In this document: piece by piece, positions 7,290 to 14,520 of the stretch
Layout: the number at the start of each line of letters is the position of its first letter
Numbering within the stretch: position 1 is the stretch's first letter
From: Christensenellaceae bacterium
GTDB taxonomy: Bacteria > Bacillota > Clostridia > Christensenellales > UBA1750
Length of the DNA stretch: 19,661 nucleotides
Reading direction: 5' to 3'
Assembly (NCBI GenBank): GCA_031287285.1
Contig: JAITTC010000218.1
Span: 1-19,661, forward strand
Made by a program: the position numbers and the translations under genes
The notes under the pieces: generated by a model
The model's database searches: none
Told to the model about the DNA's origin: nothing
The model's input: only the letters and a program-made list of their open reading frames with translations

Positions 7290-8758
7290 TCGCTTTTCCT
7301 CCCTTCGGCCTTTTTCAGCGCCTCGGCCACAGCGCGCATCTTATTGACGCATTCCTGGTATTCACTTTTGGGCACGCTGTCGGCCACGATGCCCGCGCCA
7401 GAGCGCAGGTAGACCCGCCCATTCTTCTTAAACGCCAGGCGGATGGCGATGCACAGATCCATATCGCCGGTGAAGGCCAGGTAGCCAAGCGCCCCCCCAT
7501 AGATGCCGCGTCGGTTGCCCTCGAGCTCGTCGATGATCTCGCAGGCCCTGATCTTGGGCGCGCCCGAAAGGGTTCCGGCGGGCAGCAGGGCGCCCACCGC
7601 GTCAACCGCCTTCTTCTCGCCCAAAAGCCTGCCGGTTACGGTCGATCCAATGTGCATCACGTGCGAAAAGCGCTCGATCGAAAGGGTTTTTTCGAGCTTC
7701 ACGCTGCCAAAGCGGCAAACGCGCCCAAGATCGTTGCGCCCAAGATCCACCAGCATGTTGTGCTCCGCCAGCTCCTTTTCGTCGCGCAGCAATCCCTCCT
7801 CCAGGGCCTTGTCTTCCTCCTCGGTTGCGCCGCGCGGCCTCGTGCCAGCCAGAGGGAAGGTGAAAACCGCGTCCCCGCTGACCTTCACCAGGGTTTCGGG
7901 CGCCGCCCCCGCGATCTCGATATCGTCGCTGCTGAAATAGAACATATACGGCGATGGGTTCGTTTCGCGCAGGATGCGGTAGGTTTCAAAAAGGCTGCCC
8001 TCCGCCTTCGCGTCGAGCCGGTTCGAAAGAACAACCTGGAATATATCCCCTTCGCGGATATAGGCCTTGGCCCTTTCCACCATCGAGCAATACTCTTCCT
8101 CGCTGAAGAGCTCATGGAAGTCCGATTTCAGCCGCAGCGGCGGGATTTCGGCGGGTTTTCCCTCAAAAAGCACGCTCTTCATGTGGGCGATCTCGCCGAT
8201 GGCCCTGTTGTAGTTCTCATCCGGCGCGTCGCCGCGCGCGTTGGCGATGAGGATCAGCTCGTTTTCCAGGTGGTCAAAGGCGATCACCTTGTCAAAAAGC
8301 ATGAGGTCCACATCCTTGAAGCTCTCTTCATCGCCCGCCTGAAAGCGCAGGCTTTCCTCCATATATTGGATGTAGTCATACGAGAAATAGCCCACCAACC
8401 CGCCCGAAAAGGGCGGCAGCCAATCCAAGCGCGGGGCCCTGCTCTCCTCCAGCACCCTTCTGATCTGCTCCGCCGGGTTCCTCGTTTCAAAGCGCAGCTC
8501 CGCACCGCTCTTGATGGTCATTTCCCCGCCCCGGCAGCTCAATTCCAGCTTCGGATCGTAGCCAAGGAAGGTGTAGCGGCCATAGCGGCCCGCGTCCTCC
8601 GCGCTTTCGAGGATGAAGCACTGCCTGCTCAGGTTTTTAAGGATCTGAAACGCCCTTGCGGGGGTCAGTCCCTGAAGGGGCAGCCTTTCCCCGATGGGAA
8701 TCATGCCAAAGCCCTGCGCCGCCAGCTCGCGCAGCTCGTTTCGTTCCGGTTTTGCCAT
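7286..8758 (-). CDS. trpE: Anthranilate synthase component I
   Basis: A 490-residue chorismate-utilising enzyme converting chorismate plus ammonia to anthranilate, the first committed step. FILESAED (48-55) corresponds to the conserved LLES element of the tryptophan feedback site. The C-terminal catalytic domain has GTRPRGAT, NMLVDLGRNDLG, LPAGTLSGAPK, YGGALGYL and the terminal RSGAGIVADS. The ATG is preceded by GAGGAGG 8 nt upstream. It is the first gene of the operon, controlled by the T-box leader upstream. Confidence 0.97.
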   Translation of the reverse strand: MAKPERNELRELAAQGFGMIPIGERLPLQGLTPARAFQILKNLSRQCFILESAEDAGRYGRYTFLGYDPKLELSCRGGEMTIKSGAELRFETRNPAEQIRRVLEESRAPRLDWLPPFSGGLVGYFSYDYIQYMEESLRFQAGDEESFKDVDLMLFDKVIAFDHLENELILIANARGDAPDENYNRAIGEIAHMKSVLFEGKPAEIPPLRLKSDFHELFSEEEYCSMVERAKAYIREGDIFQVVLSNRLDAKAEGSLFETYRILRETNPSPYMFYFSSDDIEIAGAAPETLVKVSGDAVFTFPLAGTRPRGATEEEDKALEEGLLRDEKELAEHNMLVDLGRNDLGRVCRFGSVKLEKTLSIERFSHVMHIGSTVTGRLLGEKKAVDAVGALLPAGTLSGAPKIRACEIIDELEGNRRGIYGGALGYLAFTGDMDLCIAIRLAFKKNGRVYLRSGAGIVADSVPKSEYQECVNKMRAVAEALKKAEGRKSE

Positions 8759-8785
8759 TCGTCATCCTCCTCATTTGCGGGCGGG

Positions 8786-9070
8786 AAACCAAAAACCGCC
8801 CATGACAAGTTCCTTGTCAAGGGCGGTTTAATCCGCGGTGCCACCTTGTTTCGGGGCTCTATAGAAAGAGCTCCGCACTTAGCGAGGTACCATCATACCT
8901 CCGGCAACTGACGTGTGCCTGCACGTCGCAAAATACTGGGGCGGCCACGGTGCTGCCCTTTCTTTTGCGCCCTCGGCGGACCATTTGGCAGGCGACTCTC
9001 CGCCGGTTCCCAGCAACCCCGGCTCTCTGCAGGCGTCTATCATGCCGTTACTTCCGCGTCAACGGTTTGT
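8786..9070 (-). ncRNA. T-box riboswitch (tRNA-Trp sensing) upstream of trpE
   Basis: The conserved T-box sequence AAGGTGGCACCGCGG is at 8847-8833 on the minus strand. Stem I has the AGTA motif (9052-9049) in an internal loop closed by GCGGA/TCCGC (9057-9053 with 8980-8976). TGG at 8983-8981, on the facing side of this loop, fits a tryptophan specifier codon. The antiterminator is CAAGG (8848-8844) with CCTTG (8822-8818), plus GCGG (8836-8833) with CCGC (8826-8823). The same CCGCCCTTG is the 5' arm of a long terminator hairpin (8829-8793) with a T-rich tail, so the two folds exclude each other. The bulge reads TGGC, which would pair with a GCCA tRNA end, matching the G discriminator base usual in bacterial tRNA-Trp. 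Uncharged tRNA-Trp should permit readthrough. Confidence 0.95.
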
Positions 9071-9092
9071 GGTTCGTATTCGGTTTTGAAGC

Positions 9093-9121
9093 ATCATACA
9101 AGCTGCCTGCCGCTTTGTCAA
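9093..9121 (-). promoter_or_regulatory. Promoter of the trp operon
   Basis: On the minus strand TTGACA (9121-9116), a 17-bp spacer and TATGAT (9098-9093) give a near-consensus sigma-70 promoter. The start would be near 9086, so the T-box leader is about 330 nt long. The strength of the promoter fits control by attenuation, not by initiation. Confidence 0.85.
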
Positions 9122-9171
9122 GCTCGATTTTTGTGGTTATTATGCCCAGTTTATTGGCTTAAGCCTTTTCT

Positions 9172-9235
9172 TGCAAAGCAGGCTTGATATTTTATGCAAA
9201 GCAAACTATACTATTTTTGCAAAGCAAGCTTTGCA
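9172..9235 (+). repeat. Phased 9-bp operator-like repeats upstream of the XRE gene
   Basis: TGCAAAGCA occurs at 9172-9180, 9195-9203 and 9218-9226, each exactly 23 bp from the next. The last copy continues into an inverted partner GCTTTGCA (9228-9235). The copies lie just upstream of the -35, within the spacer, and at the expected transcription start of the promoter 9184-9212. The likely binder is the XRE protein encoded just downstream (autoregulation), by inference. Confidence 0.75.
9184..9212 (+). promoter_or_regulatory. Promoter of the XRE/membrane protein module
   Basis: TTGATA (9184-9189), a 17-bp spacer and TATACT (9207-9212). The predicted start is near 9219, on the third operator repeat. 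Binding to the repeats would directly block polymerase. Confidence 0.75.
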
Positions 9236-9248
9236 TGGAGGTGATCCG

Positions 9249-9455
9249 TTGAAGACGAAAATCCCCGAGCTGCGAAAGCGAAATAAGCTCTCGCAAGAAG
9301 AACTGGCCCTGGCCGTCGGCGTGACGCGGCAGACCATCAGCTCGCTGGAGTCGGGCAAATACACCGCTTCCCTGTGGCTTGCCTACAAGATCGCGCGCCA
9401 CTTTGGCTTGCGGATCGAAGAGGTCTTTGACTTTACTGAACTGGAGGGCGTTTAA
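9249..9455 (+). CDS. Small XRE-family transcriptional regulator
   Basis: A 68-residue protein made up almost wholly of a Cro/CI-type helix-turn-helix. The stretch LSQEELALAVGVTRQTISSL (14-33) is the canonical HTH, followed by ESGKYTASLWLAYKIARHFG and the ending IEEVFDF. The start is taken as TTG at 9249, because GGAGGTGATCC (9237-9247), an 11-nt match to the usual 16S rRNA 3' end complement, lies at ideal spacing. The open frame runs further upstream but would put operator repeats and promoter inside the gene. Its stop is 1 nt from the next gene's ATG, so the two are co-translated. DNA targets are probably the TGCAAAGCA repeats upstream. Proteins of this type are often paired with small membrane proteins, as here. 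Confidence 0.9.
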   Translation: MKTKIPELRKRNKLSQEELALAVGVTRQTISSLESGKYTASLWLAYKIARHFGLRIEEVFDFTELEGV

Positions 9456-9456
9456 C

Positions 9457-9891
9457 ATGATCGAAAGCTTTAAGGTTACCCTGCGCCGCCGCTCGATTTT
9501 GGGGCTGTGCTACTGCGGGCTCGTCTGCCTGCTCCTTCTTCTGTTCTGGAAAGACAGCTTCATGGTCAACGGCCACATTTCCGCCTACACGCTGGGCGAA
9601 GCCACGGGCATCGCTTTTGTGGCTGCTTTTTACTCCCTTCGCGGCTTGTTCGCGCTGCGCGACGAATCCAGGCTGAAAAAGCTCTATATTGCGGAAACCG
9701 ACGAGCGGTCGCTCTTCATCGCCGCCAAGAGCGGGGGCGCCGCCATGACTGTCGCCATGGCCGGGCTAGCGCTCGGGGCCCTTTGCGCCGGTTTTTTCAG
9801 CGAAGCCGTTTTTTGGGCCCTCAACGGGGCGATGCTCTTCCTCGCGCTCGTCTGCTGCTGCTTCAAGCTCTATTACCGGCGCGCGGTCTGA
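9457..9891 (+). CDS. Four-helix membrane protein paired with XRE regulator (hypothetical)
   Basis: A 144-residue protein with four hydrophobic segments at about 14-31, 47-66, 94-115 and 118-138. Between the second and third is a charged loop with YIAETDERSLFIAAKSG, reminiscent of small Bacillota membrane proteins encoded beside XRE regulators, in which a DER motif precedes a Lys-Ser/Ala-Gly stretch. The ATG follows the XRE stop codon by 1 nt and has GGAGGG upstream. Function unknown. The regulator-plus-membrane-protein arrangement suggests a sensory or stress-related unit, but nothing in the sequence proves it. Confidence 0.85.
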   Translation: MIESFKVTLRRRSILGLCYCGLVCLLLLLFWKDSFMVNGHISAYTLGEATGIAFVAAFYSLRGLFALRDESRLKKLYIAETDERSLFIAAKSGGAAMTVAMAGLALGALCAGFFSEAVFWALNGAMLFLALVCCCFKLYYRRAV

Positions 9892-9939
9892 GCTTGCCGC
9901 CCCTTTGCGTTAAGGAATTGTCAAGGCTGGGCGACTCGC

Positions 9940-9968
9940 TTGCATTGCCCTTTCGTTCTGGGTATAAT
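9940..9968 (+). promoter_or_regulatory. Promoter of the pgk operon
   Basis: TTGCAT (9940-9945), a 17-bp spacer and a perfect TATAAT (9963-9968). The start would be near 9975, giving a leader of about 55 nt. The strength suits a glycolytic operon. Confidence 0.85.
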
Positions 9969-10029
9969 AATGGGCAGAAGTTCCAAGCTAAACCCGTAAA
10001 AAACCATGGAATGAAGGAGCGTGCAAGGG

Positions 10030-11214
<1,185 letters not shown>

Positions 11215-11230
11215 ACCAAAGGCCAATGCC

Positions 11231-11257
11231 GAGGGCGGGGCGCAAGCTTCCGCCCTC
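11231..11257 (+). other. Intercistronic hairpin between pgk and tpiA
   Basis: GAGGGCGG (11231-11238) and CCGCCCTC (11250-11257) form a perfect 8-bp GC-rich stem with an 11-nt loop. No T-run follows, so it is not a standard terminator. It may be an mRNA processing or stability element that sets different levels for the two genes. Confidence 0.5.
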
Positions 11258-11289
11258 TAAGCTTACAAAAACGAATGAGGAGGGCGCGT

Positions 11290-12045
11290 ATGGGAAGGGC
11301 CATTATCGCCGGAAACTGGAAAATGAACTTAACGCCTTCACAGGGCGTGGCGCTCGTGAAGGAATTGCTGCCAAAGATCGAGGGCGCGGGCTGCGAGGTC
11401 GTGCTCTGCGTCCCCTTTGTAGACATCGCCCCGGTCGCAGGGGCTTTAACGGGCTCGAAAGTTCGCCTTGGCGCGCAAAACCTGCACTTTAAGGCGTCGG
11501 GGGCCTACACGGGCGAGGTCAGCGCCGCCATGCTGAAGGAAGCCGGCGCGGAGTACGTCATCATCGGCCATTCCGAAAGGCGGCAGTACTTTGCCGAAAG
11601 CGACGAAACCGTGAATTTAAAGGCGCTTTTCGCCCTTGAAAACGGCCTAATCCCAATCGTTTGCGTGGGCGAAAGCCTCGCCCAGCGCGAAAGCGGCGAA
11701 ACCAACGCCTTCGTCGCAGGCCAGGTGAGGGCTGCCCTGCAAGGCATCGGCGCCCAGGCCGCAAAGGGCATCGTCCTGGCCTATGAGCCCATCTGGGCGA
11801 TCGGCACAGGCAGGGTGGCCACCAACGAGCAAGCGAACGAAACCATCGGCGCAATCCGCAAAACCTTGGGCGAGCTCTACGGCCCCGAAACGGCCAAGGG
11901 CATCACCATCCAGTACGGCGGCAGCATGAACGCCCAAAATGCGGACGGCCTGATGGCCATGCCAGAGATCGACGGCGGCCTGATCGGCGGCGCGTCGCTG
12001 AAGGCCGAGGATTTTGCCGCGATCGTAAGGGCTGCCTCGCGCTGA
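11290..12045 (+). CDS. tpiA: Triosephosphate isomerase
   Basis: A 251-residue TIM barrel interconverting dihydroxyacetone phosphate and glyceraldehyde 3-phosphate. Catalytic residues are visible: Asn9 and Lys11 in GNWKMN, His94 in IIGHSERR, and Glu166 in YEPIWAIGTG. The phosphate-binding YGGSMN and GGLIGGASL segments are intact. ATG 11290 follows GAGGAGG (11276-11282) by 7 nt. An earlier in-frame ATG at 11275 overlaps that ribosome-binding site and is unlikely. It is 75 bp from pgk and probably co-transcribed. Confidence 0.97.
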   Translation: MGRAIIAGNWKMNLTPSQGVALVKELLPKIEGAGCEVVLCVPFVDIAPVAGALTGSKVRLGAQNLHFKASGAYTGEVSAAMLKEAGAEYVIIGHSERRQYFAESDETVNLKALFALENGLIPIVCVGESLAQRESGETNAFVAGQVRAALQGIGAQAAKGIVLAYEPIWAIGTGRVATNEQANETIGAIRKTLGELYGPETAKGITIQYGGSMNAQNADGLMAMPEIDGGLIGGASLKAEDFAAIVRAASR

Positions 12046-12089
12046 GCCCCCAAAAGAGCATACGTTGAAAGCGAGCGATAAGTGAAAGC

Positions 12090-13631
12090 ATGAATAAAAA
12101 GCTAACGGCCCTCATCATCATGGACGGCTTCGGCCTTCGCGCCGAAAGGGAGGGCAACGCCATCCTCCAGCAGGGCACCCCGGCGCTTGATTCCCTCGCC
12201 GCGGAGTTCCCCCATACCGAAATCGGCGCCTCGGGCATGGATGTGGGCCTGCCAGACGGCCAGATGGGCAATTCCGAGGTCGGGCACCTCAACATCGGCG
12301 CGGGCCGCATCGTCTACCAGGAATTGACCCGCATCAGCAAGTCCATCGCGGACGGCGACTTTTTTAAAAACGAGGTCCTGCTTGAGGCGATCTCTTCCGC
12401 CAAGCAAAAGGGCGGCAAGCTGCACCTGATGGGCCTGCTTTCAGACGGCGGCGTGCACAGCCACAACACCCACCTTTATGCGCTGATCGCCCTGGCCAAG
12501 CGGCAGGGGCTTTCTAGCGCCTACGTCCACTGCATCATGGATGGCCGCGACACCCCGCCGACCTCGGGCGCCGATTACGTCGCGCAGCTCGAAGCCGAAA
12601 TGAAGCGGCAGGGCTTCGGGGCCATCGCCTCGGTTTCCGGCCGCTACTACGCCATGGATCGCGACAAGCGCTGGGATCGCGTGCAAAAGGCCTACGAGAC
12701 CATCGCCTGCGGCCTTGGTCAAAGGGCCGAAAGCGGGGCGGAACAGCTCATGCTCGACTCCTACGCGGCCGGTGTGAACGATGAATTCATCGTGCCCACG
12801 GCGCTCGTGAAGGACGGCGCGCCCATCGCGACGGTCGAAGAGGGCGACTCCGTGATCTTCTTCAACTTCAGGCCGGATCGCACCCGCGAGCTGACCCAGG
12901 CCTTCATCGACGCGGACTTTAGCGGCTTCCCCCGCGAAGGCGGCCGCAAGCCCGTCTTCTTCGTCGGCATGACGCGCTACGACGACTCCTTTCAGAACAT
13001 CGAAACGGCCTTTAAGCCCTCGACCCTCGACAATACCCTGGGCGAATACCTAAGCTCCTTGAACCTCAGCCAGCTTCGCATCGCGGAAACCGAAAAATAC
13101 GCCCACGTAACCTTCTTCTTCAACGGCGGCGTCGAAAAGCCCAACAAGGGCGAAGATCGCACGCTGATCCCCTCGCCGAAGGTCGCCACCTACGACCTAA
13201 AGCCCGAGATGAGCGCTTACGAGGTCACGGACGCCGTTCTAGAGGCCGTGGATTCCGGCAAATACGATGTGATGATCCTCAACTACGCAAATTGCGATAT
13301 GGTCGGCCACACCGGCATCCTGACGGCAGCGAAGAGCGCCGTCCGCGTCGTGGACGAGTGCGTGGGCCGCGTGGTCGAAGCCATTTTGAAGCAAGGGGGC
13401 CGCGCGCTCATCACCGCGGACCATGGCAACGCGGATCTCATGGTGGACCCGGAGACCGGCGAGGCCTTCACGGCGCACACCACCTCGAAGGTACCCCTCA
13501 TCCTGGCAGACGAAGGCCAGCGCGGCAAGAAGCTGCGCGCGGGCGGGCGGCTTGCCGATCTCGCCCCCACGATTCTCAAGCTCATGGGCCTGCCAAAGCC
13601 CTCTTCCATGAGCGGTGAAAGCCTGCTTTAA
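12090..13631 (+). CDS. gpmI: 2,3-bisphosphoglycerate-independent phosphoglycerate mutase
   Basis: A 513-residue alkaline-phosphatase-superfamily enzyme converting 3- to 2-phosphoglycerate with two manganese ions. IIMDGFG supplies a metal-binding Asp12 and GNSEVGH the phosphoserine nucleophile Ser62. HCIMDGRDTPP, RYYAMDRDKRWDR, NFRPDRTRE, NCDMVGHTG and ITADHGNAD are all present. The ribosome-binding site is weak (TAAGTGA), unlike the preceding genes. No eno gene follows. The operon ends instead in a long hairpin. Confidence 0.96.
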   Translation: MNKKLTALIIMDGFGLRAEREGNAILQQGTPALDSLAAEFPHTEIGASGMDVGLPDGQMGNSEVGHLNIGAGRIVYQELTRISKSIADGDFFKNEVLLEAISSAKQKGGKLHLMGLLSDGGVHSHNTHLYALIALAKRQGLSSAYVHCIMDGRDTPPTSGADYVAQLEAEMKRQGFGAIASVSGRYYAMDRDKRWDRVQKAYETIACGLGQRAESGAEQLMLDSYAAGVNDEFIVPTALVKDGAPIATVEEGDSVIFFNFRPDRTRELTQAFIDADFSGFPREGGRKPVFFVGMTRYDDSFQNIETAFKPSTLDNTLGEYLSSLNLSQLRIAETEKYAHVTFFFNGGVEKPNKGEDRTLIPSPKVATYDLKPEMSAYEVTDAVLEAVDSGKYDVMILNYANCDMVGHTGILTAAKSAVRVVDECVGRVVEAILKQGGRALITADHGNADLMVDPETGEAFTAHTTSKVPLILADEGQRGKKLRAGGRLADLAPTILKLMGLPKPSSMSGESLL

Positions 13632-13651
13632 GCCACAACCCCTATAAAAGC

Positions 13652-13697
13652 CAAAGGGCGCGGCGGGTTTAACATGGTTGAACCCACCGCGCCTTTG
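13652..13697 (+). terminator. Long hairpin after gpmI, probable operon end
   Basis: A stem of about 20 bp pairs 13652-13672 with 13678-13697, with one bulge, one mismatch and one G-T pair. The loop is only 5 nt. It lies 20 nt after the gpmI stop. No strong T-run follows, so it is either a Rho-assisted or 3'-end-protecting structure, or a palindromic repeat. Confidence 0.55.
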
Positions 13698-13840
13698 CCA
13701 CGCCCGCGCTGGCGATTTGAATGGCGGATCGCGGCCGATGGCAGCCCTGCAGCGGCTTTCCAAGCTGATGGCGGCCGCCAAAGAGGCGCTCCTTCGCGCA
13801 GCCGCGAACGGCGGACCCTGCTGCCGCCAAAGAAGCCCGT

Positions 13841-14130
13841 GAAAAAGCTCGCTTGGCCTTGGAAGCCGGGTCAGCGCGGCGGTCAAGCTAGCTGCCCAAG
13901 GGCATAACCCCAGCGGTGACAACCCTCCTTGGCGAAGCTTCGGCCGGGGGGCGAGGCCGCCGCCTTCGTCACAAGCGCGCACCCGAATTGGCTGCCCAAG
14001 GGCACAATTCGCGGTGACAACCCTCCTTGGCGAAGCTCCGCCAGGAGCGAGGTTGCCCATCGCAGACGCCGCACTCGAATTGGTCGCCCAAGGCACCGCG
14101 TTCTTCAACACAGCCGAATGCCCCCCCTCC
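13841..14130 (+). repeat. Intergenic repeat family, copy A
   Basis: This stretch matches copy B (14274-14450) in the same order and orientation, with scattered differences. Shared blocks include AAAGCTCGCTTG, GGCATAA, TTCGGCGAAG-like and TTGGCGAAG-like segments, CGAATTGG, GCCCAAGG and CAGCCGA followed by a C-run. Copy A is about 95 bp longer because an internal segment is duplicated (13891-13990 and 13991-14082). Neither strand holds a credible gene: no ribosome-binding sites and low-complexity Arg/Pro-rich products. It is probably a non-autonomous repeat. Confidence 0.7.
13891..14082 (+). repeat. Internal tandem duplication within repeat copy A
   Basis: Two units of about 100 and 92 bp both begin GCTGCCCAAGGGCA, share GCGGTGACAACCCTCCTTGG and CGAAGCT, and end in CGAATTG. 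The same unit occurs once in copy B, diverged. A third partial start (GTCGCCCAAGG) follows at about 14083. Confidence 0.75.
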
Positions 14131-14264
14131 GCGTGGATTGAAATTAACCTGGCGATATACCACGCCGCGAAGGCTTGGGCGTCGCGGCCAACGCGGCCGC
14201 GTGGATTGAAATTACAAGGCCGCCAATAACTTTGCGACCATTGAACGTCGCGGCCAACGCGGCC
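14129..14264 (+). CRISPR. Relic CRISPR array, type I-C-like repeat, two spacers
   Basis: One full 32-nt repeat lies at 14181-14212. It starts GTCGCGGCCAACGCGGCC and ends GCGTGGATTGAAAT, a 3' end typical of type I-C/I-B repeats. Its arms CGCGGCC (14183-14189) and GGCCGCG (14195-14201) form a perfect 7-bp stem with a 5-nt loop, as in I-C repeats. The left repeat keeps only its last 16 nt (14129-14144) and the right one only its first 18 nt (14247-14264). Spacers are 36 bp (14145-14180) and 34 bp (14213-14246), normal for I-C. The first two spacer bases (TA) are shared, so the boundary could shift by 2 nt. No cas genes are in the window and no leader can be recognised. Confidence 0.8.
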
Positions 14265-14450
14265 CTCTCAAACGAGAAAGCTCGCTTGACCCTGAGGCCG
14301 GGTCATCGCGGCGATCAAGCCGCCCAAAGGCATAATCAGCGATGGCGATCCTCTTCGGCGAAGTTCCATCTTGGCTTTCGTCGCAAACGCCGCACCCGAA
14401 TTGGCCGCCCAAGGCGCCTCTCTCTTCCACGCAGCCGAGCTTCCCCCCTC
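14265..14450 (+). repeat. Intergenic repeat family, copy B
   Basis: A diverged second copy of the element at 13841-14130. Homology is clear from GAGAAAGCTCGCTTG (14274) to CAGCCGAGCTTCCCCCCTC (to 14450). It begins immediately after the truncated right CRISPR repeat. At about 186 bp it lacks the internal duplication of copy A. No open frame here looks real. Confidence 0.65.
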
Positions 14451-14483
14451 TTCACATCTCCGGCTGTTTGCGCATACCTTATG

Positions 14484-14501
14484 ATGGGGTTTTGACCCCA
14501 T
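14484..14501 (+). promoter_or_regulatory. Hairpin just upstream of the lysozyme ribosome-binding site
   Basis: ATGGGGT (14484-14490), loop TTTG, ACCCCAT (14495-14501): a perfect 7-bp stem ending 4 nt before AAAGGTGG (14506-14513). TATGAT at 14480-14485 could be a -10 box but has no good -35. The hairpin could be a 5' stability element or modulate translation. Confidence 0.4.
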
Positions 14502-14520
14502 AAAGAAAGGTGGTTGCGCA

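Noticed and set aside
7652..8911. 419-codon plus-strand open frame opposite trpE
   Set aside because: Long only because of GC-rich codon structure. It runs antisense through trpE and the T-box leader, and the product has no family features.
13674..14229. Several short open frames on both strands in the repeat region
   Set aside because: They run through repeats and CRISPR sequence, give Arg/Pro-rich low-complexity products, and lack ribosome-binding sites.
14451..14485. Promoter for the lysozyme gene (TTCACA ... TATGAT)
   Set aside because: The spacing is 23 bp and no better -35 is present, so only the possible -10 is noted.
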